From positions 1 through 64,000 of the forward strand of contig NW_017265143.1 of assembly GCF_001638985.1 (NCBI RefSeq): a DNA stretch of 64,000 bases, written 5' to 3'. This stretch comes from Phycomyces blakesleeanus NRRL 1555(-). Taxonomy: Eukaryota > Mucoromycota > Mucoromycetes > Mucorales > Phycomycetaceae. The notes beneath the pieces are model-generated. The model had not been told where the DNA came from and did not search any database. It worked only from the letters and a program-made list of their open reading frames with translations. Made by a program: the position numbers and the translations under genes. Shown here one piece after another: positions 12,817-25,033 of this stretch (position 1 is its first letter; every line of letters starts with the position of its first letter).

Positions 12817-14010
12817 TTAAAACCCATGTCTAAGAGCCCACTGACGAAATTTAGAATTTATGTCACCCGGGACTGTTGCATTGGACACACTGCTAATGAC
12901 TCTAGAGATAATTTGACGAGCGTTTACTCCTATACCCCTGACAACATACGAGTCAGCTTTTTTACTCAATCGGTTGTACTGAAACACTTGCGTTAATATT
13001 TTACTATATAGATTTTTAGAACAGTACACAATTATTATTCCAAAACAATACCGCGTCACTTCTCCAACTTTGCTGGGCAATTCAGATGACACCTCTTGTG
13101 CCATGTTCGGAAGCTTTATTCGCAAATTTTCCATCAGAAATTACTAGCTTTTGCATCGTATTGGCACAATCCATGTTCATTTCCTAATTGATCGCATCTT
13201 TGTTGCTCAGGTATACAAGTAGACGCCGAAAATGCTTCTAACAGTAATCTATATATTTATATATATTATTTTTCAAGACTAAACTATAATATATACATTG
13301 TATTTCATTTTGCATGACAATTACTTCAATTGTCCGAATTGCTCTTCTTGAACGTGTTTTCATTATTACTCTCTCAGACCTAGACACTCTTGCTCGGCAG
13401 CACCAACGGCACCGGCTGGTAAAGTTGTGTAGTATCTGCCTCAAGTCGAACATCTTAAACCTCTCATGATCAAACTTAGAGTTTAAAATATCAAGCAATT
13501 ACCAAACCAATTCTTTGTTTGGCGACTTATTATAGGCAACAATTGTATACCATCTGGAGCTATTATCATTTGATAAGATTTAGGCTGGTTTTCACGATTT
13601 GAACTTTGGTTTCGACATGAGGTCGCGCGGATATGTGCTTGGTATATGTATACGTATATGCATATACATATAAATGTAAGAAAATAAACCGAATAAAATA
13701 TCCCACAATTTGGTTACTCACATAAACATCGTCGAATGCTTTATTGTCAGGCTCATATGGGGTCCAGACAATATGTTGAGCAACAAGAAGAGCTGTAGCC
13801 AAATCCTCGGTCGCTTGGATGGTGTCAGTGCTTTTGGGTGCAAGAAAACCGATTTTTCCATTCATGGTCAAGGGCATAACCATTGACAATATCACTCTGC
13901 ACTTGTACGGGTGACATGTTGGCTGTCATGCTTTCTTTCAATAACTGACGGTTGCTCACCTCATTGTTGAGACGAGGGGGCAAGTTGACATCTTTGATTA
14001 ACCATTGTCT
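12817..14010 (-). pseudogene. Unidentified coding-like debris, probably a broken spliced gene
   Basis: Several minus-strand pieces look like protein-coding DNA, but I cannot place them in a family or join them in one clean model. About 14003-13820 reads QWLIKDVNLPPRLNNE and continues, then breaks; another frame at 13895-13740 gives FLAPKSTDTIQATEDLATAL and ends at VY before a gtgagt donor. About 13430-13370 reads TLPAGAVGAAEQECLGLRE. About 13230-13145 reads CIPEQQRCDQLGNEHGLCQY. Positions 13134-12817 form a 105-codon frame ending SKFRQWALRHGF and a stop. An acceptor-like ttttgtag precedes 14003. Better-than-background composition and splice-like borders suggest a decayed or poorly resolved multi-exon gene; a transposon-borne gene is equally possible. 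Confidence 0.35.
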
Positions 14011-14295
14011 ACAAAATATAATGAAAGGTAAGACAATTTAATTGTTATTATTGTAACTGTTTTGCAATTGCATCGGATTGAAAGTAAATTATATCAAACT
14101 TGCATACATGAAGTATTTGGAATAAAAGTGCGAGTGCGAATAGGAGTGCAAGATAAGGGTGAATGTATTGTATCAAAGGATAAGCTTTATGTAAATTGTT
14201 CAGAGTGATTTCGATATAAATATATTTATTAAACGTTTTGGAATCATTTCAATCATTTGTTTCAAAAACACACAGACAGACAAATTATATATTCA

Positions 14296-14330
14296 TTGTA
14301 TTGTATTGTATTGTATTGTATTGTATTGTA
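14296..14330. repeat. (TTGTA)n microsatellite
   Basis: About seven tandem copies of the pentamer TTGTA, followed directly by a T run. Confidence 0.9.
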
Positions 14331-14719
14331 TTTTTTTTTTCGCATTTATTTAGACGTAGATATATTAAATCGTTGGATTTCTTTGTTTCCAGTAGACGAA
14401 AACCAAAAATAAATAAATGAATAAAATGTTAGTACTGATAATGATAATAATGGTTGGACTCGGGTGCTATAGTAACCAATTCAATTCAATCTGATTCATT
14501 GATCAAGAAATTTTGGTTGTAATATTAAAATAAAATAAATATATTGAACAATCTCGATCACAATAATGTGCTTGTGGTTTCCAACTTGTTGCGAATCAGA
14601 TTATGTAAAACGATGAGGGTTGATTGAATGGAATGCCAAAAGACAAAAAGAAAATAAGAGAAAGAAAAAGGACTGTTATTGCTTAATTATGATGATATCA
14701 TCGTATTTGAATTTCTTTA

Positions 14720-15014
14720 GAGCATCTTCAGCAGTCGGCTAACTTTTATTTTATCTGGGATCAAAAATTGTCACTTTTACATAAAAAAAAGCCACCCCGC
14801 CCAGCAGTTAATTTTTTCTCTAACTTTTAAATAAATTTTGAGAGTGCTTTCAGCTAGAACTTTTAAATCCCTGTCAAATATACCAGCTAGATAAAATTTA
14901 GGACCATAAATTTTTCATAAAATAAAATAAAAGGAACTGCTGGGAAATTAACTTTTAGATAAAAGTCCAAATGCGGTATAAAAGTCGGGATAAAAGTTAC
15001 TGCTGAAGATGCTC
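14720..15014. mobile_element. Harbinger/Tourist-like MITE with TTA target duplication
   Basis: The left end GAGCATCTTCAGCAGT is matched perfectly by its reverse complement at the right end, giving a 16-base terminal inverted repeat. The element is 295 bp and is flanked on both sides by TTA (14717-14719 and 15015-15017), the 3-base duplication typical of PIF/Harbinger elements. Internal AACTTTTAT-type motifs recur near both ends. There is no open frame. The GAGCATCT(T/C)CAGCAG terminus resembles ends known from plant Tourist-type MITEs; that comparison is from memory. The perfect ends suggest a fairly recent insertion compared with the neighbouring Tnp2 debris. Confidence 0.85.
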
Positions 15015-15017
15015 TTA

Positions 15018-15970
15018 GTGAATAGTTTATTTATTTATTTTTGGCTTTATATACATAAAGATATTTAGATATGTAGATATAGAAAGAGAAAGAGAAAAAG
15101 GGGAAGTGATTCCGTCAAAGAAAATAAGCATGGCCTGTTCAGATAAGGTTGTGTGGCATAAATTTAAAGATACAATCAAAGAAAGAAAGTCAATTGAACT
15201 TCACAATTTGATTGGCTAAATACAAGAAATTTAAGACGCAATATGCAAAGCACGAAAAAAAAACAAGAGAAAGGTTTCAATCCATGTGATATATATTTCT
15301 ATATATATATATATTATAAAAAATATATATTATAAAGACTGATTAATTTTCGTTTGTGCGTGTTTCGTGTCTTTTATTATTATGTTTCGATACATTGCAC
15401 ATTGGGTCTGTAACATAAGAAAATAAAGGATTAAATGATTAAATTTAGATATAAAAAATATCAAAGAAAAAATAAAAGACTCTATGTACACTATGTATGT
15501 TGTATGTTTGATGTGACTGTCGCACTGAAAATTTTTGAGTAGGTGGATCCAGAAATTTTTAGAATTGATTGGCCTTTTGATTTGTTTCCCGACAAGTAGC
15601 AAATGACCTAGAGGGTACTCAATTCAAGGACCTCTGCGGTTACAGAATGCCAAATGAACAGTGTAACAAGCTTTATAAAATAATAATAATAATAATTTTT
15701 TTAAAAAAAAATCTACTCGGTCTTTTTACATTCTTTATGATCCTTTCTCTTCTTTTACAACTTACAGCTTACGACTTTCAATAAGAATAAGATTAGGACA
15801 AGAACAAGAATAAGAACAACTACTATTCGAATTACTATTGTTGCTACAATTGTTACTGTTACTACTCTTTCTTCTTCTTCATTTTTTTTCCTTACTTCAT
15901 TCTACGTCTTCTACGCCTTCCACCTTCTTTTACACCTCTTTATTTTTTTATTTTTTAAAATAAAGAAAAT
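15018..15970. other. AT-rich upstream region of the ZIP gene
   Basis: No gene is seen. A minus-strand frame at 15330-15602 has no motif. The last 200 bases before the ZIP start are rich in CTT/TTC runs and end in an A/T-rich leader, as expected for a promoter and 5' untranslated region, but no specific element can be named. Confidence 0.4.
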
Positions 15971-17725
15971 ATGGCAAGATACCATTACTTTTGTCATATA
16001 TTGGCCCTTGTTTTATTTGCAGCATTTGTACAAGCTCAAGGTAATAAAACCTACAACAATTACCATTATTTCAGACAATATCCGTCTTCTTCTTGTTTTA
16101 TCTATACACACATACAAAAAAAATTAAAACATTTAAAATATTAACATTAAAAGACAACAATCAAATCAAATCAAATATACTAAATAACCAATTGTCTGTG
16201 TGTGTGTGTATTTATCTGCATCCTTTTGACATTTACAGAAACTTCAAGTGAAGCACCCGATAGCGAAATCGATGAAGACGACGAATGTGCAGCTTCAATT
16301 ATTGGAGACTACAATATGTCATTGCGTATTGGCTCTCTCTTTATCATCATGGGCACTAGTGCAATAGGTAATATATTTACTTGCTTTTATTTATTCAAAA
16401 AAAAGGATGAATCTCTTACACAATTGCTTGCTTGTTATTGTTTCGTCGTCTTCAAATTAGGCGTATTTACACCAGTGATCATTCATCGCATCAGACCTTA
16501 CGACCATGGAAGTATTCGTGATTGGATTCTTACCATTGGAAAATTTTGTAAGTCTCATTCAAATATAGATAATATTCATATTTTTTTTTGCAAAATACTA
16601 CATACAATTGCTCTACCTATTTTCTCTATTTTTTAATAATGACAAAGAATATATATATCAATTTGACTCATAAATTATGCATGTATCTATCTAGTCGGAA
16701 CAGGAGTGATCTTGGCTACTGCATTTATTCACATGTTACCGGAGGCCCTGAGCAATTTTGACAGCCCATGTTTGAGCGAAGGGTGGAAATCATACGGCGC
16801 ATTTGCCGGTGTATTTTGTATGATTTCTTCTTTCGCACTCCAGTTACTCGAACTCGCCGCCGTTTCGAACCTCGATCGGATTTATGCAAAAAGACAGGCC
16901 CAACGCGATACCCTAGATATCGAAAAGACCGAAGTTTGTAGCACAGCCATCCTCGGCTCTGATTCTTCACAACAGTCGACTACCAAAGACATTGACGAAA
17001 GATTAACCAAAAAAGGTGGATTTGGTTATGGCATTGGTGGTGGTGCTGCCAGTAGTGGGAATAGAAGTAATGATATTGGCAACGGTGGGCATGGACACAG
17101 CCATGAAATCGGTCATGTACACAGCGCAGGACTATTGGAGGACGACGACCAATCGTTTCGTAACATCGGCACCCTTATGCTTGAACTTGGTATTGTGATG
17201 CACTCCATAATCATCGGAATAACACTGGCCAATACCGGCAATGATGAATTCATCACTCTATTGATCGCACTCGTCTTTCATCAGGTATTTTTTTTTCATT
17301 TACATGCTATTTGTTTTGTTTAGTTTATTTTAAAAGAAAATAAATATTAATCCATCTATTCAATCATTCAGTTCTTTGAAGGTGTCGCTCTTGGAACGCG
17401 TATCAACGACATGAACCATTCCAACTGGATCAAACCTGTTTTGATGGGTGGTCTTTTTATGATCATGACCCCTATTGGCGTGGCAATCGGTATCGGAATC
17501 CATTCTTCTTTCAACGCCAACTCTTCGTCTTCAGTTCTTGCCAGTGCCATCCTCGATTCTCTTTCGGCTGGAATTCTGTTGTACAATGCTTATGTGTCGC
17601 TCATGAGCCTAGAAATCAACCACAATGTCGAATTCCGTAGAGCTCCTTTTGTGCGCAAGGCCGTCTGTTTCCTGTCGATGTACGTTGGCGCTGCAATCAT
17701 GGCGCTCATTGGCAAATGGGCATAG
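15971..17725 (+). CDS. ZIP-family metal (zinc/iron) transporter
   Basis: This membrane transporter moves Zn2+ or related divalent metals into the cytoplasm, probably at the plasma membrane. Five exons (15971-16040, 16239-16367, 16461-16547, 16695-17284, 17372-17725) close in phase to 409 residues, usual for the fungal Zrt/plant IRT branch. Residues 1-23 are a hydrophobic signal-like start ending FVQAQ. Family marks are FIHMLPEA (106-113), a variable loop with a His cluster (HGHSHEIGHVH, about 228-238), HSIIIG in TM4 (His265) and HQFFEG in TM5 (His291, Glu295), which form the metal path. About eight membrane segments are visible. The middle loop (about residues 160-250) is Gly/Ser-rich and poorly conserved. 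Substrate choice between zinc and iron cannot be read from sequence. The gene is tail to tail with the Bap31-like gene. The ATG is chosen because it starts the signal-like segment. Confidence 0.93.
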
Positions 17726-18452
17726 ACAACTCCATCAGCGAAAAGAAAGAATGAACAGAAAACACCAGCAACAAAACACACAAACCATTCCATATATTCA
17801 CCTACTCTTCTTCATCTTTTCTTACATGCACATTACCCCTTTCCTCCCCACAGCCTGTCATATATGTATATGGCTATCTTTGGGCTTGTTTATCATACAT
17901 ACATACATACATACATACATAGTCACATCAATTCATCTACCCACTCATACACCCATTCAGTTATTTAGTTCTATTTCTATTTCTGTTCTTACCTTGCCTT
18001 GTAATTTTCATCATGGTTATACTCTTTGTATACTAGAGTTTATTGTATTAACTGTACCATAGTATCATATCTTTTTCTTTCTTTCCTTCAGCCATTCATA
18101 TCAATTCATTCATATTTACATCATGTATTCTGTCCATTATTTCCTAAGAAGAAGTAGAATAATAAAAACACTTGCTCACCATATATAAAATAAAATAAAG
18201 TCTTTGATTATTCGATTTAATATAATTTGTTTTTGACAGTTTGTTACATGTTACTAATACTCAAATAGAAATAATTCATATAAACATTTATTTTTCAGAT
18301 AATTGCTAAATGGTAAGTCGTCATTACTATTCTGTTTGGTTGGTTGTTTGTTCTTTAAAGCCAAGAAACGTGAATGATAATAGCGAGAGTAACAGTAATA
18401 ATATTTTTATGTAGCACAATAGAACAAATATTATATCTCTTTCTTTGTTTCT
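17726..18452. other. Convergent 3' region with (CATA)n tract
   Basis: This is the shared downstream region of the ZIP gene and the Bap31-like gene. It is pyrimidine-rich, contains a short CATA repeat near 17898-17921 and several AATAAA-like polyadenylation signals (for example around 18160-18200). No gene is seen. Confidence 0.5.
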
Positions 18453-19923
18453 TTATGCTCTCTTCTTGTTAACGGCCACAAGCTTGGGGTCTGATGTACC
18501 TGCAGCGATCTTCTCATCTTCATTGACTGCGACCAATTTTGAGTCCATCTTGCCTGGTGTAGCGTCATCGACAGCCTTGTCTACGTGTCTCAAGGCAGCA
18601 TCAGGAGTCTTGTTTCGTGAAAGACAAATAGATGAAGACGAAGAATATTTAGATTGATGAATACACATAATTATTAGTATGTTTCTTATTACTAGCTCTT
18701 AATAATACCGTCCACACATACACATACATATATATATATATATAGTCCCTCTCTTTATCTATTTACAATTTACACACAGCCAAAGACTTACAATCTCTTC
18801 TAGACGGTTAACCTTTTCTTCCAATCTCATATTTTCAAGAGTCATGGTATAAACACGGTTGAGGATACTATTTATTAAATAAATGTATTAGAATTGAAAT
18901 CAATTGGATTGTATTGAATATTAATTCTTATTTATTAAATCTAAATTAAATCAAACTTACATAAGCAATAGTAAACTGAAGCCTGTAAGATACCTGTAAA
19001 GAAAAGAAGAGAATGTTAAGTTATCGAGTGGCTCGGTTGGTTGGTTTGGAGGATAATATAATACCAAACATGTTGAAAGACCTATATTTGAATTTGTTGC
19101 TTACATATTTCTTTGTGCATAAAATTTCTTGGCTGCGATACTGGCTTCGGCACGAATGTCATGGACAGCAATAGGAGAACCTCCTTCTTCTTCATTTGTT
19201 ACTGTATCACTGATTGTCTTTAACCGGTTAACAGAATCTATGACAAGTACGCATTGAATTAATAAATGGTAAGCATATGTGATATGTATGTTATTTATAG
19301 CAATACTGGTAACGGTAATAATAGCTTTATAGTCTTGTAACATAAGCATGATGTCAAGACTACTACAGCAATTCCTATTGGGCTTACCCAAGAAGAGAAC
19401 AAAAATGAATCTAATGAAGTATGTCTGAGTTAGATATTCACGTATTTTTCAATTTTAATTTTTTTTTACTTACCCAAAGATAATTCTCATAATGTAGTGT
19501 GCATGGGCAACCTGTTATAAATATCGAATTGAAACAGCAAAAAAAAAGTCGTTTAGTTTCCCTTCTTCATCATTATAATTGCCAGGTATTCTTTTAATAA
19601 GAATATGTTGATTGTATGTATATTCTATTTCTTTACCGTCGGTGATGTGGCCAGCCAGTGAAATACACTCTTTTGCCACTGCAGAGGTAGTGGAAGCTAT
19701 TGAATTAAAATATAATAAGAGTTTAATGATTAGTATGGCTAGACCATCATGCTATCCTTATTTTATGTGACATTATTATCGAAACTCACCATGAGAAGGA
19801 AGAAGATAAAGACCTAAAAAATCCAAAGAAAACATTAGTTGTATATCTAGCTTTGTATGATCGTCTTTCGAATCTTACCTCGATGGCGAGGATAGCAAAT
19901 ACAATAGCATAGTAGAGTGTCAT
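18453..19923 (-). CDS. Bap31/Yet-family ER membrane protein
   Basis: Bap31/Yet proteins are ER membrane chaperone-like factors involved in sorting and quality control of membrane proteins. Nine exons on the minus strand (19923-19879, 19813-19790, 19696-19637, 19511-19474, 19410-19388, 19237-19105, 18993-18961, 18867-18792, 18608-18453) close in phase to 195 residues. The start MTLYYAIVFAILAIEVFIF and the following LPLPLQWQKSVFHW match the family N-terminus. A second hydrophobic segment includes IMRIIFGFIFVLFLG; a third follows AKKFYAQRNMYLTGF. A helical, charged segment (LENMRLEEKVNRLEEI) resembles the family coiled coil. The last residues KKRA form a dilysine ER-retrieval signal. Two exons are only 23-24 nt. 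The last acceptor (aacaag) is less typical, so the 18608 boundary is the least certain. Confidence 0.88.
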
Positions 19924-20654
19924 GGTGTAAGAATATTAAATTGAATTGAATTGAATTAAAATTAAAGAATAATAATAATAAGAAGAAAAAATATGAAATC
20001 AAAAAAAAAATATTGTTGCATGAAATACATATATTTATATATATTTATATATTGGTGCTTATACGCATCATACGGGACAAAATTACCCAGAAATAGAAAG
20101 AAACAAAAAAAAAGCATATATAATTACATATGTAGTCGATAATAGGGAAATTATTTATATAGAAGGTATTTTTGGTCCCATCTTCTTCTTCTTCTTCAGC
20201 ATCATCATCATCTAAAAAAAAAGCTAATAAATAAAATTAAACATATTGATCTTTCTTAGCCGTTTAATTGGTAGTATACCTATCTGTTTACCTTGCATTA
20301 CTACTAGTATTTCAAACAATTCTGCTCACTGAATTTATATAGCTATATTTACAAGATAGTACTACTTTTTTTTTCTTTCTCTTTTTCTTTTGACATGATG
20401 TCAGTATGACAGTGACTTTTCGTTAGCATTATACGGTGAACGTGTTGCTTAGCCACTCTGTTACACACTAGTTGAGGATCAATTTAGGACCAACAAGGTG
20501 CTCAATGGGAAGTGTCTCTATATGTGTTTTTTATTAGGAACAAGTCTTACCTATGTTTTTTTTTCTTCAGAATAAGTATAGGATATAATCTTTAATCTTT
20601 ACTTCATGTCATTTTCCATCGTCATTCTCAAAATCCTATTATTATTTTTTAATT

Positions 20655-20797
20655 GGGGGTATTCAGCCAGATTGATCAATCAAATTTTAAATTCAGAAAG
20701 CAATATTATTGGTCTACAACTGTAATAGCGACGATCAAAGTTTGTACATCTTTTTGATCGAAAAATGTACGGCTCTCTGATTAGCTGAATCCCTACT
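20655..20797. repeat. Possible short foldback element
   Basis: GGGTATTCAGCCAGATTGA at the left is mirrored imperfectly by a right end whose reverse complement reads GGGATTCAGCTAATCAGA. The roughly 140-bp unit has no coding capacity. No clear target duplication was found, so this may be a degraded MITE. Confidence 0.4.
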
Positions 20798-20817
20798 TTT
20801 TTATATGCAATACGATA

Positions 20818-21113
20818 TTTGGTGTGGACAGACTAAAAGTTCAAAAAAAGAGCAAAAATTGAAGTTATATCATTGGGCGAGAGTTTTAATTAATCTTGCC
20901 CTTTTTTTGAACGGCTCTAATTAGCTAAGTTCTTCCATTGCCACTAGGATTGAGAAGAGAGGCATTTTTATAGAGACGTGCAATATAATGAGAGGTTTAG
21001 AAAAACTCGCAATAAAAGGCTCTCACTTAATGACAGAGACAGGATTATAAGCACAATCTTATCTAATATGTATTTTGAGCTAATCTTGAACTTTTCGGTC
21101 TGTCTACACCAAA
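20818..21113. mobile_element. MITE-like element with imperfect inverted ends
   Basis: The left end TTTGGTGTGGACAGACTAAA and the reverse complement of the right end, TTTGGTGTAGACAGACCGAA, both continue with AAGTTCAA, giving about 27 bases of imperfect terminal inverted repeat. Inside, a second inverted pair around GTTCAAAAAAAGAGCAA and its partner TTGCCCTTTTTTTGAAC (20838-20912) forms a hairpin. No convincing target duplication is visible. The element is non-coding and about 296 bp. Confidence 0.55.
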
Positions 21114-22738
21114 GGATGAAATGTACGAAAGAAAAGAAATAAAAGCCCTGAGTATTTAAGAGTAAAGCCATATGCTTGTCCGATGGCGACCACATCTTTG
21201 ACCATGTAAATTTTAGGAAAAAAGAGCTGTATATTTTCAAAGATGATACCAATCAGCACATCAAATTGGATGAGTTATGGCGAAAGTCACCACGATTTGA
21301 GGAAAGGGTGAGATGGGTATGAGCAAGTGAATACATCAATGCGAACTCTATGCCAAAGGTATCAAGATCCTATATAGCTTGTTCCTACTCCAAAACTCTT
21401 AGAAACACTTTTCGTTGAATATATGGTTAGTATTAGTTGATCCCTAGCTAGTTTAACAGAGGCTACAATACGTTCAAGATACTATAAATGGATATACATA
21501 ATTGACTTGGGATATAATTGGTATCCATGGTAACAAAATAAGATAAAATAAAAAGTATATTTGGATGTATTGGTGTGCATGTATTTAAATCTTTATACAA
21601 TGTTGTTTATATAATTGTTTTTAGCATAAATTGATTCCAATGTAATCAACTTTGTTGAATTTCGATTTTTCATAGGCCAAACGATTTTTTTTATATTGTT
21701 TTGTAATAAGGTAGTGGTGATGACGGTTTGACAGCCGCAACTCTACAAAATATGAAAGGAGTATAGGAAGAGAGACTAAAATAGGTAGACGAAAAAAAGC
21801 AAGATAAAGAGGTTTAATCAACTAATAATAAAAGAACCTTTATATACATTTTATTTACATATTTTCTGTTTTGTTTTGATAATCGATTCTCACCCGCATG
21901 TGCCTAGTCAATAGTCTGATAATTATGTTACTTTTTGATTCTTACAAAAAAGAAATATAGTTATATTTTAATAAGATTTTAACAAAACTATGGCATATTT
22001 TTTTTTCTCTTTCTAATTATCAAAATAAAAATCGTATATTTTCAAAGTTGTGTAAACAAAATTCAAATGTGAGTCTCTTCTCTAAGTTTTAAAAAGTGTA
22101 TGCTTTTTTTTTTTCCATCATTGGCTGTTCATATTTGATCACGTTCCTTTTGTCTCCTCCGCTGCCTTTTCCACTGCTTCCTCTCTTCTCGACCGCCTCA
22201 AGAGCGAACTTGCTCTCGACTTTCCCCCCCTTTAGCTTCCTTCCATACCTCCACAATATATATAACCACAAACATATAAATAGAAAAACATTGTAAAAAT
22301 ATAAAAGCCAAAAACAAGTCGTGATTTTCCTTTTTGCCTTGCAGCATAGAGGCTCACTAATAAACTAGAGCCTTCGGTTCCCTACAAAAAAAAAGTATAT
22401 GCTTTTTTTTTCTGACATTAATAGCGTATATATAAAATAGTATTAATATATATACAATACAGTATATATGACATGAGAATTCCCATTTTATAATTTGTTT
22501 ACATTTATACATAAATCGTAAATCTCATTTTTTTATAATACTAATTTGTAATAATAATATATCAAGTCTTCGGCTTTTTCGTTTACTTTCTCCTTTCCTT
22601 TCCTTCCCCCCTTTTTATATATATATATATTTTCTTCTTCTTTTCAATTTTTTTTAAAGAAAAAAATAAATAAAATAAGATAAGACAAAAATACGAACGG
22701 TTCCATTTTCTTCTTCTTCTTCTTGTTAGGGCGTAGCA

Positions 22739-25033
22739 ATGAATCGGTCCACCCTTCTTACTGATTGTGAAGGTTCGCAATCACCATGTAATGATCAGCA
22801 TGGAGGTTCAGTCAGAAACATCTTTAGAATCGCACCTCAAGTCAGTGCAGCATTCATCACCAAATTGTACAGGTAAAATAAATTATATATCAAAATTAAA
22901 ATCAAATATAAAAAATAAATTTAAATGAAAGTTATATATAAGAAAGAATTAGATTTTATTATGATAATATAAAATAGTAGCATTTTTAAATACCATTTAC
23001 CTTTATCAGTTTTATTATTACTACAAAAAATCACATATACACATATATACACATTTAGCTACATAATGAAAAAAGAAATGAACCAATCATGAGTTTTTTT
23101 AAGAGAAAAAAGAAAAAATATCTGACGTTTATATTGATATTTATGTATTTTATATGTAAATATGCATGTATATACGCATATTCACCTACATAAATAAATA
23201 TCTATGCCTAGATATATATATAATTGTGTGTATATATGTGTATGTGTATGTTTATGTGTGTAATATTATATGTATATATGTATATATAAAATCTACTTAG
23301 CTACTTGGCTAGTTAGCTATCTATCTATCTATCTATCTATCTGTATAGTCTTTTATATATGTATGTAAATATATATAAATATATTTATATATATAGAATC
23401 CTAGGAATTGAAGAAAGTCAAAACTTTATATCCTGGTCACCCTCTGGTACACAGTTTTGTGTGCATGACATGCATCAATTCTCCAAAGACATCTTGCCTC
23501 AGTACTTTAAACACAACAACTGGCCAAGCTTTGTACGTCAACTAAATAGTACGTCTTGGTTTCTCTATTTTTTTTAATAATATAAATAGTAATATATTTG
23601 TCAATGACACAATCAGCTACCTTACTTATCATGTGGAATTATCCTTTTTAATTTTCTTTATTTTTCAATTGAACATTCCAAACATCTCATCCCATCTCTA
23701 ATCTATCTATATAAATAATCTAATCTAATTAATTCATTAATCTGATCATTAGTGTATGGATTCCACAAGGTCGGCGAAGTTTCTGGCTCTCATTCAAGAG
23801 CATTGATTCGACATGATTCAAACGTAGTTTACAAGTTTCGCCATCCCGATTTCCAAAGGAATCGCCAAGATCTATTGCATCGAATCAGACGTAAAAAAGC
23901 ACGATTATCTCATCAGACAGCTTTTCATTACACCAATGGATTTGATATGGTCAAACACCAAGAAAGACAAGGCGACAATAACAGTGTGGACAACAACAGC
24001 AACAACAGCAATAACAGCAATGACTCTCACAGCATTAGATATCAACAGCATCAAGATATTAATAATGACAGTTATAATAATAGTCCAGAGTCATCGACTG
24101 AATGTCTTGGTCGTAAACATGAAAATTCAACTGGATTTACAAGCGTGGAAGAAGGAATATCGGTCAGTATGGATCAGATCTACCACATCGACGAGACTTT
24201 GGAAAGATTGAAGAAGAAATCAGACACGGCTCAGCAAGAGATCGATGATCTACGACAATCAATCATGCTACAACAGAATGTAATTAAAATTTTCTGTATT
24301 ATTCTTTTTTCTTTGCTTGTAATTTTCTGCTCTACTTTACACACACACACATGTATATAAAATAATAATATACCTTGTGTAGCATATATTGCATGTGTAT
24401 TTGTGTGTACAAACGTGTATAATTTATTCGGATTTGTACTAATTAGTATTTTTGTTTGTTACAAATATTTGTGCATAGTTGTTAGAGAGGTTTGCGACTA
24501 TTATGAACACAAATGCTGATTTCTCTGCCAAAGGTAAGCTATAATCGTAGTAATAATTACGATCTATAATAACAATAAGTGCACATTAATCACGTTATAT
24601 CATATTGTATTGTATTGCATTGATCGGATTATGATTACGATTATGATTCTTGTTGCTGGTGTTGATATTGGTATTGTAAATTTTTATAGAAAGCATGATA
24701 TATGCCATGGAGCAGTTAAAGACACATGGTAAGAACATCACAGCTACAACTACAACTACAACTACAACTACAGTAATATATTATATGCATTATCTGATTA
24801 ATAGCAATTTCTATATATATTTGTGTGTGTGTATGTGTGTGTATGTGTATTTAGCTCATGATATATCCATTCGCGAAAATGATGACCACGAAAGACAGTT
24901 GGGTTATTCGAATGAACAAGGCGATTTCAATAGCCCATCTTTGGCGACAAATGGTTGGATATTGGCCAATAAACAACGCAGAATGAATGCTATCCAGAGC
25001 ATCTGCAACTTGCCGATAAACACCCTTCCCTAG
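22739..25033 (+). CDS. HSF-type DNA-binding transcription factor
   Basis: Heat-shock-factor-type regulators bind GAA/TTC repeats as oligomers in the nucleus. Six exons (22739-22872, 23397-23548, 23753-24279, 24479-24533, 24690-24728, 24855-25033) close in phase to 361 residues. The winged-helix DNA-binding domain runs from about residue 33 ([14 protein letters not shown]) through [14 protein letters not shown], the recognition helix [18 protein letters not shown] and a wing ending [16 protein letters not shown] near residue 130. An Asn/Ser-rich spacer follows. A coiled coil at about 234-271 ([20 protein letters not shown]) corresponds to the HR-A/B oligomerisation region. An in-frame TAG lies 12 nt before the ATG, supporting this start. 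At 361 residues it is shorter than yeast Hsf1, and no clear activation domain is seen, so it could be an Skn7- or Sfl1-like relative rather than the essential factor. The first intron is 524 nt. Confidence 0.9.
23318..23342 (+). repeat. (TATC)n microsatellite in HSF intron 1
   Basis: About six copies of the tetramer lie in the long first intron of the HSF-type gene, in a stretch that is otherwise TATA- and TGTA-rich. Confidence 0.85.

Larger units (their letters stand above)
19924..22738. other. Divergent intergenic region between Bap31-like and HSF genes
   Basis: About 2.8 kb with no supportable gene. It holds both promoters. It also contains repeat-like structures at 20655-21113 described separately, CTT-rich tracts and many TATA runs. 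Minus-strand frames at 20968-21252 and 21621-21821 have no motifs. Confidence 0.5.
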
